A stretch of DNA of 64,000 nt, taken from assembly GCF_030687895.1 (NCBI RefSeq), contig NZ_CP117452.1, positions 1,939,501 to 2,003,500 of the forward strand, in the 5' to 3' direction. Position numbers and translations under genes: made by a program. Below, in pieces: positions 9,024 through 15,868 of the stretch (its first letter is position 1; each line of letters opens with the position of its first letter). The notes below the pieces were generated by a model. The model did not search any database. It saw only the letters and a program-made list of their open reading frames with translations, and was not told the origin of the DNA. Source of the stretch: Pseudomonas sp. FP198. Lineage in GTDB: Bacteria; Pseudomonadota; Gammaproteobacteria; Pseudomonadales; Pseudomonadaceae.

Positions 9024-9286
9024 GCGATACCTTGCCCATAAGGGTTCCTGAATTTCACGATGATTTTCTTGGTCAGCAAGCGCAGGCATTTGAGTCTGGC
9101 GCCGTGGAGCTCAAAAGAATTCTGGATAAAGCCCTTGAGGATCTGAAGGGGAATGCCTCCGATCCTTCAATGCTGGCCGCCTACCAGGCCGCATTTTCGT
9201 CGTACACGGTGTTCCGAAACGCCCAGACCAACACGGTCAAGGGCTTCAAGGACATCGACATGGCGATCATCCAGGCGGCGCGCTGA
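9020..9286 (+). CDS. prgI: Needle subunit PrgI-like (SctF)
   Basis: This is the small protein that polymerises into the extracellular needle. At 88 residues it is close to PrgI (80) and MxiH (83). The C-terminal half, with SDPSMLAAYQ, YTVFRNAQTNTVKGFKDID and the closing AIIQAAR, matches the PrgI/MxiH C-terminal helix almost residue by residue, and the SDP turn between the two helices is kept. The N-terminal helix is longer than in PrgI. The start overlaps the prgH stop (ATGA). The gene is intact, in contrast to the tip gene sipD, so a needle could in principle still be built. Confidence 0.93.
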   Translation: MSDTLPIRVPEFHDDFLGQQAQAFESGAVELKRILDKALEDLKGNASDPSMLAAYQAAFSSYTVFRNAQTNTVKGFKDIDMAIIQAAR

Positions 9287-9347
9287 GGCGTTCTCTTCTC
9301 CATTGGCCATTGTCCCGGCGGCAATGGCCACCTGCACAGGTGCACCC

Positions 9348-9656
9348 ATGTCCATCCAGAACCTTTCCCCTGCGCTCATCGCCCAGTCATCTCTCAGCGA
9401 ATTGCGTAGCCCCGGAGAAGTCCCGGTCGTTTCACTTGAATCCCGACTGATCGAGGCGTTCGCCGGCTCGGCGGTCAATAGCGAGCAGGAAGTGTCGGCG
9501 ATCAATCGGCTGGCACAGCACGCCGATGTTACCGACCCTGAAGTGCTCGCACGCTTGCAGGAAGTGACAGGCCAGTACAACGTCGACATCAACTTGCTCA
9601 ACGTGCTGGTACGCAAAGCGGTAGGCACCGCTGAAACCCTCTTGCGTGCATCATGA
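9348..9656 (+). CDS. prgJ: Inner rod protein PrgJ-like (SctI)
   Basis: This is the inner rod subunit, linking the export gate to the needle. ATG 9348 has AGGTG six bases upstream and gives 102 residues, the same size as Salmonella PrgJ (101). An ATG at 9324 and a frame open further upstream are less likely because they would add residues unlike the family. The C-terminal part (VTDPEVLARLQEVTGQYNVD, then a helix ending KAVGTAETLLRAS) follows the helix-turn-helix pattern shared by PrgI and PrgJ, including the DP turn and the KAVGTAETLL end typical of SctI proteins. The stop overlaps the prgK start (ATGA at 9653). Confidence 0.9.
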   Translation: MSIQNLSPALIAQSSLSELRSPGEVPVVSLESRLIEAFAGSAVNSEQEVSAINRLAQHADVTDPEVLARLQEVTGQYNVDINLLNVLVRKAVGTAETLLRAS

Positions 9657-10363
9657 AACCGGGCGTGTGGTTGATCCTGCTGTGCCTGGCGTTGTCTGCA
9701 TGTCGACAGCCCAGCCTGCTCGAAGGCCTGGACCAGCAACAAGCCAACGAAGTGCTTTCGGTGCTGCAGCGCAACAACATCGTGGCGGTTAAAGTCGATG
9801 GCGGAAAAACCGGTTATGCAGTGAAGATCGATCAGCGCGACTTCGCGGCCGCGGTCGATCTGCTCAACCTTTATTCGTTACCGTCGCGACCACGCCTGCA
9901 GGTAGCCGAGATGTTTCCCGCAGATGCGCTGGTAGCCTCGCCCCGGGCGGAAAAAGCCCGGCTGTATTCAGCGTTGGAGCAGCGTATCGAACAATCGTTG
10001 GGCGTACTTGAAGGTGTGGTTTCCGCGCGGGTGCACGTCAGCTACGACCTGGATGCCGGGGAAGGCGGGCGTGCGGCGCCGCCCATTCATCTTTCTGCGG
10101 TGGTCCTGCATGAGCGCGATGTCGAACCGCAACTGCTGATTACCGATATCAAGCGTTTCCTCAAGAACAGCTTTGCGGCGGTCGGCTACGAAAATATTTC
10201 GGTGGTACTGTCCAAGCGCGCCCCTATCCAGCATGTCGCGCCTTCGATGGCTGTCACTCAAGGTCGGTCGAACTGGCCTTGGTGGCTGATCGGGCTAACC
10301 GCTGTACTGACTATCGGTGGCGCGGCCTGGGCCTATCCAGTCGTCAGGCGCAGGGCGCGGTGA
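9653..10363 (+). CDS. prgK: Inner-membrane ring lipoprotein PrgK-like (SctJ)
   Basis: This is the inner of the two inner-membrane rings, a lipoprotein of 236 residues (PrgK has 252). The signal peptide ends in the lipobox LSAC (Cys17). The ring-building domain follows, starting LLEGLDQQQANEVLSVLQRNNI, the hallmark of the YscJ/FliF family, with the second domain at about residues 95-185 (KARLYSALEQRIEQSLGVLEGVVSARVHVSY). A C-terminal membrane segment (WPWWLIGLTAVLTIGGAAWAY) is followed by a short basic tail VVRRRAR. It starts within the prgJ stop and its own TGA overlaps the orgA ATG by one base, consistent with one tightly coupled operon. Confidence 0.95.
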   Translation: MKPGVWLILLCLALSACRQPSLLEGLDQQQANEVLSVLQRNNIVAVKVDGGKTGYAVKIDQRDFAAAVDLLNLYSLPSRPRLQVAEMFPADALVASPRAEKARLYSALEQRIEQSLGVLEGVVSARVHVSYDLDAGEGGRAAPPIHLSAVVLHERDVEPQLLITDIKRFLKNSFAAVGYENISVVLSKRAPIQHVAPSMAVTQGRSNWPWWLIGLTAVLTIGGAAWAYPVVRRRAR

Positions 10364-10932
10364 TGTCGTCCGAGGCATGTCTGCAGGCGATCCTGGCCGA
10401 GCCTTTGGCTTACCTGCACCGGCAACGGCTGGTTGTCCCGGCAGGGTTCGATGGGCCCGAAGCGCGCAGCTTGCTCAATCGGATGGTGCTGGACGGGCTG
10501 GCGCTGCAGGGACCGGGGGTTGCGTCGGCGCCGCTGACGGCTGTGGCGCAACAATGGGTTCGTCATTGGCAACAATTGCCCTATATCGCCAGGTTGATCG
10601 GGGCCGCTCGCTTGATGCCGGACCTCGCGCGCGGCGCGGCGCTGCTGCGCCTGGCGGAGCCGGTCCGCCGGTTTGCCTGCTACGGTTTCGGTAGTGGCGG
10701 CGCACTGATGCTCGATGGCTCACCGATTTCAGTGGAGCAGGTCGATGCCGCCGGCCTCAACGCGTTAAGCAGCTGGTGCGAGCAGGTTCCGCCCCATCTG
10801 CTGGAGCGCCTGCCCCTGCAATTCTCCGAGCCGGTTGTTCGCCTGCACAGGCAATGGCCGCTCGCAAAACCTGACCCAGCTCTTTTTTTCCTGGCGGTGC
10901 AGCATGCTCGATTCCATCCGAACCCTGACTGA
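10363..10932 (+). CDS. orgA: Sorting-platform accessory protein OrgA-like (SctK)
   Basis: This 189-residue product is close to Salmonella OrgA (199), the cytoplasmic linker between the PrgH ring and the SctQ/SctL pods. The start ATG 10363 overlaps the prgK stop by one base; a longer frame open from 10279 reads into prgK and is not used. The sequence is helical and leucine-rich without recognised catalytic motifs, as expected. It contains the short segment FACYGFGSGGALML and ends FHPNPD. It overlaps orgB by 29 bases. The assignment rests mainly on its place between prgK and the orgB-like gene. Confidence 0.75.
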   Translation: MSSEACLQAILAEPLAYLHRQRLVVPAGFDGPEARSLLNRMVLDGLALQGPGVASAPLTAVAQQWVRHWQQLPYIARLIGAARLMPDLARGAALLRLAEPVRRFACYGFGSGGALMLDGSPISVEQVDAAGLNALSSWCEQVPPHLLERLPLQFSEPVVRLHRQWPLAKPDPALFFLAVQHARFHPNPD

Positions 10933-11626
10933 CCTGCCTGCCAGCAGCGATGCGTACCTGGCGCGCGAGGACATCGTCGCTGCGCGTCGCCGCCACGCCT
11001 TGCAGGGTGAGGCCCAGCGTCGGGCGCGCGAGTATATCGAGCAGGCACACCGCGACGTTGAGGCAGTACACGCGAAGGCATTCCAGCAAGGCTATGCCGA
11101 GGGCATCCTGCGCGCGACCGGGCATCTGGCCGACGCTTTGCTTGAAGCGCAAACCTTGGCGTTCCAATTGCGCAAGGACCTGGCCCGGGCGGCGGGTGAG
11201 ATGCTCTCGCAAGCTTTGAGTAGCCCGCATTGGCTGGATGAAATGCTTGAGCGTTGGCTTCAGGCACAGCTACCAGACGATTCTGACGCGGTACTGCACT
11301 TGCTGCTGCCGTTGCATTGCCGTTCGCGAGGCAACGAACTGCTGGGACACTTGCGTGAACGCTGGTCCGGCAGACTGAGCCTGGAATACCACGCTCAAGA
11401 GCGCTATGTGCTGCGGCTCGCGGATCAGTTGCTGGAATTCAACATCGAAACCGCCCGACAACAGCTGGAGCCACGGTTGTTGGCGAACATCGCCAATCTG
11501 CCTGAAGCGGTTCGCGCCCTGGACCATGCATCGAGACAGACACTCTTCGACTTGTGTTCGAGTTTCGCCGAGCGTCCGGCGGAGTCGCCACTCTCTGAAA
11601 AAACCGAGGTCCACCCTGAAAATTGA
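10904..11626 (+). CDS. orgB: ATPase-stator protein OrgB-like (SctL)
   Basis: This 240-residue product resembles SctL/FliH-type stators that hold the export ATPase to the sorting platform (Salmonella OrgB has 226 residues). ATG 10904 gives the expected length; an in-frame region upstream lies inside orgA. The N-terminal half is a long charged helix (YLAREDIVAARRRHALQGEA, EYIEQAHRDVEAVHAKAFQQ) followed by GYAEG, the typical A-x-x-x-G-Y-x-x-G pattern of this family. The C-terminal half is the globular ATPase-binding part. The 29-base overlap with orgA suggests coupled translation. The export ATPase itself is not in the window. Confidence 0.8.
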   Translation: MLDSIRTLTDLPASSDAYLAREDIVAARRRHALQGEAQRRAREYIEQAHRDVEAVHAKAFQQGYAEGILRATGHLADALLEAQTLAFQLRKDLARAAGEMLSQALSSPHWLDEMLERWLQAQLPDDSDAVLHLLLPLHCRSRGNELLGHLRERWSGRLSLEYHAQERYVLRLADQLLEFNIETARQQLEPRLLANIANLPEAVRALDHASRQTLFDLCSSFAERPAESPLSEKTEVHPEN

Positions 11627-11645
11627 AGCAAGTGCCGGCATCGGC

Positions 11646-12053
11646 GTGCCGGATTCAAGTGCCTGCCCGCCGCTCGAGACGCTTGAATCGCGGCTGCTTG
11701 CCGCGCGCCAGACGACGGTGGACAGCGCGTTTACGGATCCGCAGTTCGAGCAGCTGTATCAACGGCTGCTGGCGATGGAGGGGGAAGGGGGGAAAGCCAT
11801 CTACGAGTTCATCCGCACGCAACTGGGTGCAGATGGAGAAACACGTGCGTACCCCACCGCCAAGGAGTTGCTCAAGGTTACTCAGCAGGTCTTGGTTCGA
11901 TTGATGGAGGGAGGGCTGAAGGACTCGCGCCTGTATGCGGAAGTCGAGAGCGCCAATGGCCTGGCTTTCTCGATGGATCTGTTCACCAAAGACTTCATGG
12001 GGCAGGTGTTCCAGCCATTGGGGGATGAGGCTTGGGAGAAAACCGAGTGGTAG
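11646..12053 (+). CDS. orgC: OrgC-like protein, last gene of the prg/org operon
   Basis: This product is 135 residues from GTG 11646. The frame is open upstream into orgB, and CTG 11616 or ATT 11622 are other conceivable starts, so the start is uncertain. Salmonella OrgC has 150 residues, is secreted, and promotes needle assembly. The position right after orgB and the length agree with OrgC. The sequence is helical, with an acidic N-terminal half and a Phe-rich C-terminal half (FSMDLFTKDFMGQVFQPLGD). I see no motif that proves family membership. The weak ribosome-binding site and the lack of an ATG suggest translation coupled to orgB. It converges with the next gene, with only 57 bases between them. 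Confidence 0.55.
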   Translation: MPDSSACPPLETLESRLLAARQTTVDSAFTDPQFEQLYQRLLAMEGEGGKAIYEFIRTQLGADGETRAYPTAKELLKVTQQVLVRLMEGGLKDSRLYAEVESANGLAFSMDLFTKDFMGQVFQPLGDEAWEKTEW

Positions 12054-12110
12054 ATGCCATGCGCCTGAGCGAGAAGCCAGGCGCAGACGCTTTTGCGCTG
12101 GAGGGCGATA

Positions 12111-13634
12111 TCACGACGCTGAACGTTGGTTGATGTACACGCTACTCCCGCGCGCAACGAAAAATACGGCCGCGATGATCAGATTGGCGATATGGTCCAC
12201 CGTCTCCTTCGGGATTGGCAGGGTCGCAAAGTATCGGGACGTCGAGAGCAAAATGCCATAAACCGTCTGGCCCGTGGAGGTCCGTATCGCATTGGTCGAC
12301 AGCAGTTGATCAAGTGCTTGCTCGGCTGTAGGGGTTCGTAGGCCGAGGGGATCAAGCCGATAGCCTTGTTCAGAAGCGTTCGGCTGGAAGAAGTGCGTCA
12401 GTTCACCGCCAAACACTTGTCCGGCGACGTCGGCGCCGGCGTTGAAAACACCCCGCAATACATCGTGCCCCAATACCGGAACCAGGGACTCGACGATCTG
12501 GTTGGCCCGGGCCTTGACCGATAGATTGGCATCGAGAGTCATACCCGCCTGCTGTTCCACCCAGGATGCAAGTTGAAAGGCCAGGCCTTCCGTCTCGGGC
12601 GGTAGTGGCTCGCGACTTTGCGCCATTACGTATCCGGGTCCGGAATGCGGTGTGGTGTAGTTCATGCCGGTAAAGGACAGGAACTGAAGGGCGCCGTTCA
12701 GCGCACCGGTGGCTGCCGTGCCGTTGGGGTTGGCTGTTGTGTTGTCTTTGGTCGGGCAAAACAGGTTCACCAGGTCCTGGGCAAAAGTATAGAAAGCCAT
12801 CTGTGGGCCGAAGGAGGCCAATGCCGGCAGCACGGTGGGTACCGATACCGCGGCAGCGAAAGCGGCTAGCGACAGCGCGAAGGTGGCGAGGCGAGCCAGG
12901 CGTGTTTCTGCATTTGCAGTTCCGTTGCACTCGTCCCTGATCGCGCCGAGGGTGTTCAGTACCGGGCCGATCGCCAGGGCTATCCCACCGATAACGTTGC
13001 GAGTCAGAGGCGAGGCGGCATTGGATTGCAGGGCTTTTTCAACGGCGAACCCGATGAGCTGCCTGAGCACTGTCAAGGTGCCGGTAACCAGCCCGGTGCG
13101 CACCGTGGAAATGGTCAGGTTGCTGGCCCAGCGTCCAAGGTCGCCTTCGAATTCGTTCCTGGCCAGTTTGCCCAACTGCTCGCCGAGATAATCCATGAGG
13201 ATCGTGGCGCGTTGTATGAGTGTTTCGGGCTCTGCGGAGTGTATCGAGTTATCGAACAGCTCTGGACTCTCGATATCCAGGACGACGTAGTCGCTCCGGT
13301 CTTTCATTCGGTCGGGCACGCCCTGCATCAACGCTTGTATGTCAAGAACCAGCTCCTGGACCCTGATCGGAGCATTCTCCATGTTTTGCGCTATGAGATC
13401 GGCAAGTTCCTCGTTGACGCCTGTCAGTATCGGGACGATGTTGTCCATCCGCAGTCGATCCATTCGCTGATCGGGCTCATTCAAGTGTTCGAGCAACTCG
13501 CTGTGGGCCCTGTTGCAATCGCCCATTTCTATCGTCGTGTGAAGCTTGTTGGTGGAGTTGGTAGTCGGACCGTTCGCGTTGACGCCTGATCGGTTGAAAG
13601 ATGAAGTAATCAAGCCTGGAGTCGATGGGATCAT
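12111..13634 (-). CDS. Unknown 507-residue protein at the island edge, candidate effector
   Basis: I do not recognise this protein. The start ATG 13634 is preceded by AGGA at good spacing. The N terminus is Ser/Thr/Asn-rich and lacks a signal peptide (MIPSTPGLITSSFNRSG), which is the composition usual for type III secretion signals. Residues about 170-300 hold several hydrophobic or small-residue stretches (IGGIALAIGPVLNTLGAI; LATFALSLAAFAAAVSVPTV), and the C-terminal end has another (IANLIIAAVFFVARG), suggesting membrane insertion. It is transcribed toward the prg/org operon from the island side that borders pyrD. Effector status rests on the N-terminal composition and position only; a membrane-inserting effector or a translocon accessory protein are both possible. 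Confidence 0.55.
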   Translation of the reverse strand: MIPSTPGLITSSFNRSGVNANGPTTNSTNKLHTTIEMGDCNRAHSELLEHLNEPDQRMDRLRMDNIVPILTGVNEELADLIAQNMENAPIRVQELVLDIQALMQGVPDRMKDRSDYVVLDIESPELFDNSIHSAEPETLIQRATILMDYLGEQLGKLARNEFEGDLGRWASNLTISTVRTGLVTGTLTVLRQLIGFAVEKALQSNAASPLTRNVIGGIALAIGPVLNTLGAIRDECNGTANAETRLARLATFALSLAAFAAAVSVPTVLPALASFGPQMAFYTFAQDLVNLFCPTKDNTTANPNGTAATGALNGALQFLSFTGMNYTTPHSGPGYVMAQSREPLPPETEGLAFQLASWVEQQAGMTLDANLSVKARANQIVESLVPVLGHDVLRGVFNAGADVAGQVFGGELTHFFQPNASEQGYRLDPLGLRTPTAEQALDQLLSTNAIRTSTGQTVYGILLSTSRYFATLPIPKETVDHIANLIIAAVFFVARGSSVYINQRSAS

Positions 13635-13763
13635 TTTTCATCCTGCATGAGTGAGGGGAGCGTGGCTGTTATGGCTGTTCAAGCATCAAGCGCTTCTGGG
13701 GGACTGGACTATCAAATAGCGCTCTATTGACTGGGTTGCTCGCCTGGCCTCTTCCGGCCCGGC

Positions 13764-13769
13764 TATAAT
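13764..13769 (+). promoter_or_regulatory. Probable -10 element of pyrD (TATAAT)
   Basis: A perfect TATAAT lies 37 bases before the pyrD start codon. The sequence 16-18 bases upstream is GC-rich and gives no good -35 match, so recognition may rely on the -10 box. The site also sits at the boundary between the type III island and the housekeeping genes. Confidence 0.5.
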
Positions 13770-13805
13770 CGCCGACTCATTTCTCTGATCGAGTCAAACC
13801 CGCCC

Positions 13806-14825
13806 ATGTACACCCTGGCCCGTGAACTGCTGTTCAAACTTTCCCCGGAAACTTCCCATGATCTGTCCCTGGACCTGATCGGCGCGGGTGGACGTTTGGG
13901 GCTCAACGGGTTGCTGTGCAAGGCCCCGGCAAAACTGCCGGTGACAGTCATGGGCCTGGAATTTCCCAACCCGGTCGGCCTGGCCGCCGGCCTGGACAAG
14001 AATGGCGCGGCCATCGACGGGTTTGCCCAGCTGGGGTTCGGCTTCGTTGAAATCGGCACCGTGACGCCGCGTCCGCAGCCGGGTAACCCCAAGCCACGGC
14101 TGTTCCGTTTGCCGCAGGCCGAGGCGATCATCAACCGCATGGGCTTCAACAACCTGGGCGTGGATCATCTGCTGGCCCGTGTGGCCGCGGCCAAGTACAA
14201 GGGTGTGCTGGGGATCAACATCGGCAAGAACTTCGATACGCCGGTGGAGCGCGCCGTCGACGATTACCTGATCTGCCTGGACAAGGTCTACGCTCACGCC
14301 AGTTATGTGACCGTCAACGTCAGTTCGCCGAACACGCCAGGGCTGCGCAGCCTGCAGTTCGGCGATTCGCTCAAGCAACTGCTGGCCGACCTGGCGCGAC
14401 GTCGCGCGGAACTGGCGGTGACGCACGGCAGGCATGTGCCGCTGGCCATCAAGATTGCCCCGGACATGAGCGACGAAGAAACCGCCCAGGTGGCCCAGGC
14501 CTTGATCGAGACCGGCATGGATGCGGTGATCGCCACCAACACCACGCTGGGCCGCGAAGGTGTGGAAGGCCTGGAGCATGGTGACGAGGCGGGCGGCCTG
14601 TCCGGCGCTCCGGTGCGCGACAAGAGCACCCACACGGTGAAAGTGCTGGCCGGCGAATTGGCGGGACGCTTGCCGATCATCGCGGCGGGCGGTATTACCG
14701 AAGGCCGGCATGCCGCCGAGAAGATCACGGCAGGGGCGAGCCTGGTGCAGATTTATTCCGGATTCATCTACAAAGGCCCGACGTTGATTCGCGAGTCGGT
14801 GGATGCGATTGCGGCGTTGGGTTGA
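13806..14825 (+). CDS. pyrD: Dihydroorotate dehydrogenase, quinone-dependent (class 2)
   Basis: This enzyme oxidises dihydroorotate to orotate in pyrimidine synthesis, passing electrons through FMN to the quinone pool at the inner membrane. The 339-residue length and the N-terminal helix [20 protein letters not shown] are typical of class 2. Clear signatures are [16 protein letters not shown], the active-site segment [15 protein letters not shown] with the catalytic serine, [21 protein letters not shown], the FMN phosphate segment AAGGITEG, and [16 protein letters not shown] near the end. It stands alone, with rmf transcribed toward it on the other strand. It marks the core-genome side of the type III island. 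Confidence 0.97.
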   Translation: MYTLARELLFKLSPETSHDLSLDLIGAGGRLGLNGLLCKAPAKLPVTVMGLEFPNPVGLAAGLDKNGAAIDGFAQLGFGFVEIGTVTPRPQPGNPKPRLFRLPQAEAIINRMGFNNLGVDHLLARVAAAKYKGVLGINIGKNFDTPVERAVDDYLICLDKVYAHASYVTVNVSSPNTPGLRSLQFGDSLKQLLADLARRRAELAVTHGRHVPLAIKIAPDMSDEETAQVAQALIETGMDAVIATNTTLGREGVEGLEHGDEAGGLSGAPVRDKSTHTVKVLAGELAGRLPIIAAGGITEGRHAAEKITAGASLVQIYSGFIYKGPTLIRESVDAIAALG

Positions 14826-14858
14826 TTAACCCTTTCTTGAAGGCGAAGCAGACCCCCT

Positions 14859-14988
14859 GTGGCGAGGGAGCTTGCTCCCGCTGGACTGCGCAGCAGTCCC
14901 AAACCCATCACCGCGGTGTGCCAGGCTGATACCCGTCAGCTTTTATGGGGCTGCTGCGCAACCCAGCGGGAGCAAGCTCCCTCGCCAC
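14859..14988. repeat. REP doublet, GTGGCGAGGGAGC type
   Basis: Two inverted copies of the palindromic unit (GTGGCGAGGGAGCTTGCTCC and its reverse complement) enclose about 80 bases. This is the standard head-to-tail arrangement of Pseudomonas REPINs, which are mobilised by a RAYT transposase elsewhere in the genome. It lies between pyrD and rmf. Confidence 0.85.
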
Positions 14989-15012
14989 GGGGTTTTGGGA
15001 AGCCCATTAAAA

Positions 15013-15033
15013 AGGGCTCCTCAAGGGAGCCCT
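15013..15033 (-). terminator. Rho-independent terminator of rmf
   Basis: The stem AGGGCTCC/GGAGCCCT with a five-base loop is followed, when read on the minus strand, by TTTTTAAT. It lies about 90 bases after the rmf stop. Confidence 0.75.
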
Positions 15034-15123
15034 CTGGGCCGTAGCCCGCCGCCCGGATGGGACGTGCGTGGTTAAATCGATGTGAGTGTCAGATTGTCGG
15101 GTTTTTGATTATCAGGCCCTGTG

Positions 15124-15339
15124 TCAGCCGACGGCGTGAAGTTCGTTGAGTCTGTGGATACCCGCAGTGCCGGTCATACCGTCCCAGTTGTCGCCGCGTC
15201 CTTCTCGCCAGCCGTTGATCCAGGCTTGACGTACCGACGGTAGAGTAAAGGGGCAAAGCTCACGGGATTTACCACCAACGCCATATTGGTAACCGCGTAA
15301 AAATGCTCTTTCCAACGGATCACGCTTAAGTCTTCTCAT
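15124..15339 (-). CDS. rmf: Ribosome modulation factor
   Basis: This small basic protein (71 residues) binds 70S ribosomes in stationary phase and pairs them into inactive 100S dimers. The family signature is clear: MRRLKRDPLERAFLRGYQYG, then R-x-L-C-P, then RQAWINGWREGRGDNWDG. The length is slightly above E. coli Rmf (55) because of a C-terminal extension (MTGTAGIHRLNELHAVG), which is usual in Pseudomonas. The ribosome-binding region lies in a 500-base upstream gap shared with the divergent rlmL gene. Confidence 0.95.
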   Translation of the reverse strand: MRRLKRDPLERAFLRGYQYGVGGKSRELCPFTLPSVRQAWINGWREGRGDNWDGMTGTAGIHRLNELHAVG

Positions 15340-15868
15340 AGGGTGTTGCCCTCACTTGTTGACTGTTGCTTAGCGTCGACCTCTATCGAGGCCGGGGCAG
15401 AATCATTCTGCCGTTGGTGGCTCGTTGCCGGCGTGACGAGCCAAGGGTGTTGACGCCGTTGCGACGTCAACCTGTGGTGAGTTCTAACCAAAGCGTCACA
15501 TGGATGGAATGATCGTTTTGTCATAAGCACGTAACAAGAAAGATGTTAGTGCGATAAGTAACATCACGTTCGACGCCCGCTTTTGCGTCAGACCCCTGTA
15601 TGATCAGCCCTGCGCCGAAGGGCGGTCGCCGGTGTCGAATGAGAATGTCCCCCCGTTGCACTCGGGTACTATTCGACGAAAGGGACAACTTTACACAATT
15701 TGTTGCACAGAATTTTCTATCTGTCCTCGCATCTAAGCTCTTTGAACCTGAGCGGCGAGGACGGAACGGCACACGTTCGTGCCACGCGGGTGCTCTTGAG
15801 AAAAGCACCTGATTGAACCCGGCCCGGCAATGCGTTGCCCGGCCCACTTAGCCAAAGGCTCTGAATCC
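15340..15868. other. Divergent regulatory region between rmf and rlmL
   Basis: This roughly 530-base gap carries the promoters of two divergent genes. It contains small inverted repeats (for example GTTGACGCC...GACGTCAAC near 15450-15472) and several AT-rich blocks (15515-15560, 15685-15725). Several short frames cross it but none has a family signature or a good start site. I see no RNA gene. Confidence 0.4.

Noticed and set aside
14859..14988. CRISPR-like inverted repeats.
   Set aside because: They are REP palindromes in pairs, without regular direct repeats and spacers or cas genes.
15340..15868. Possible small genes between rmf and rlmL.
   Set aside because: Several short frames exist on both strands, but none has a good start site or recognisable protein features.
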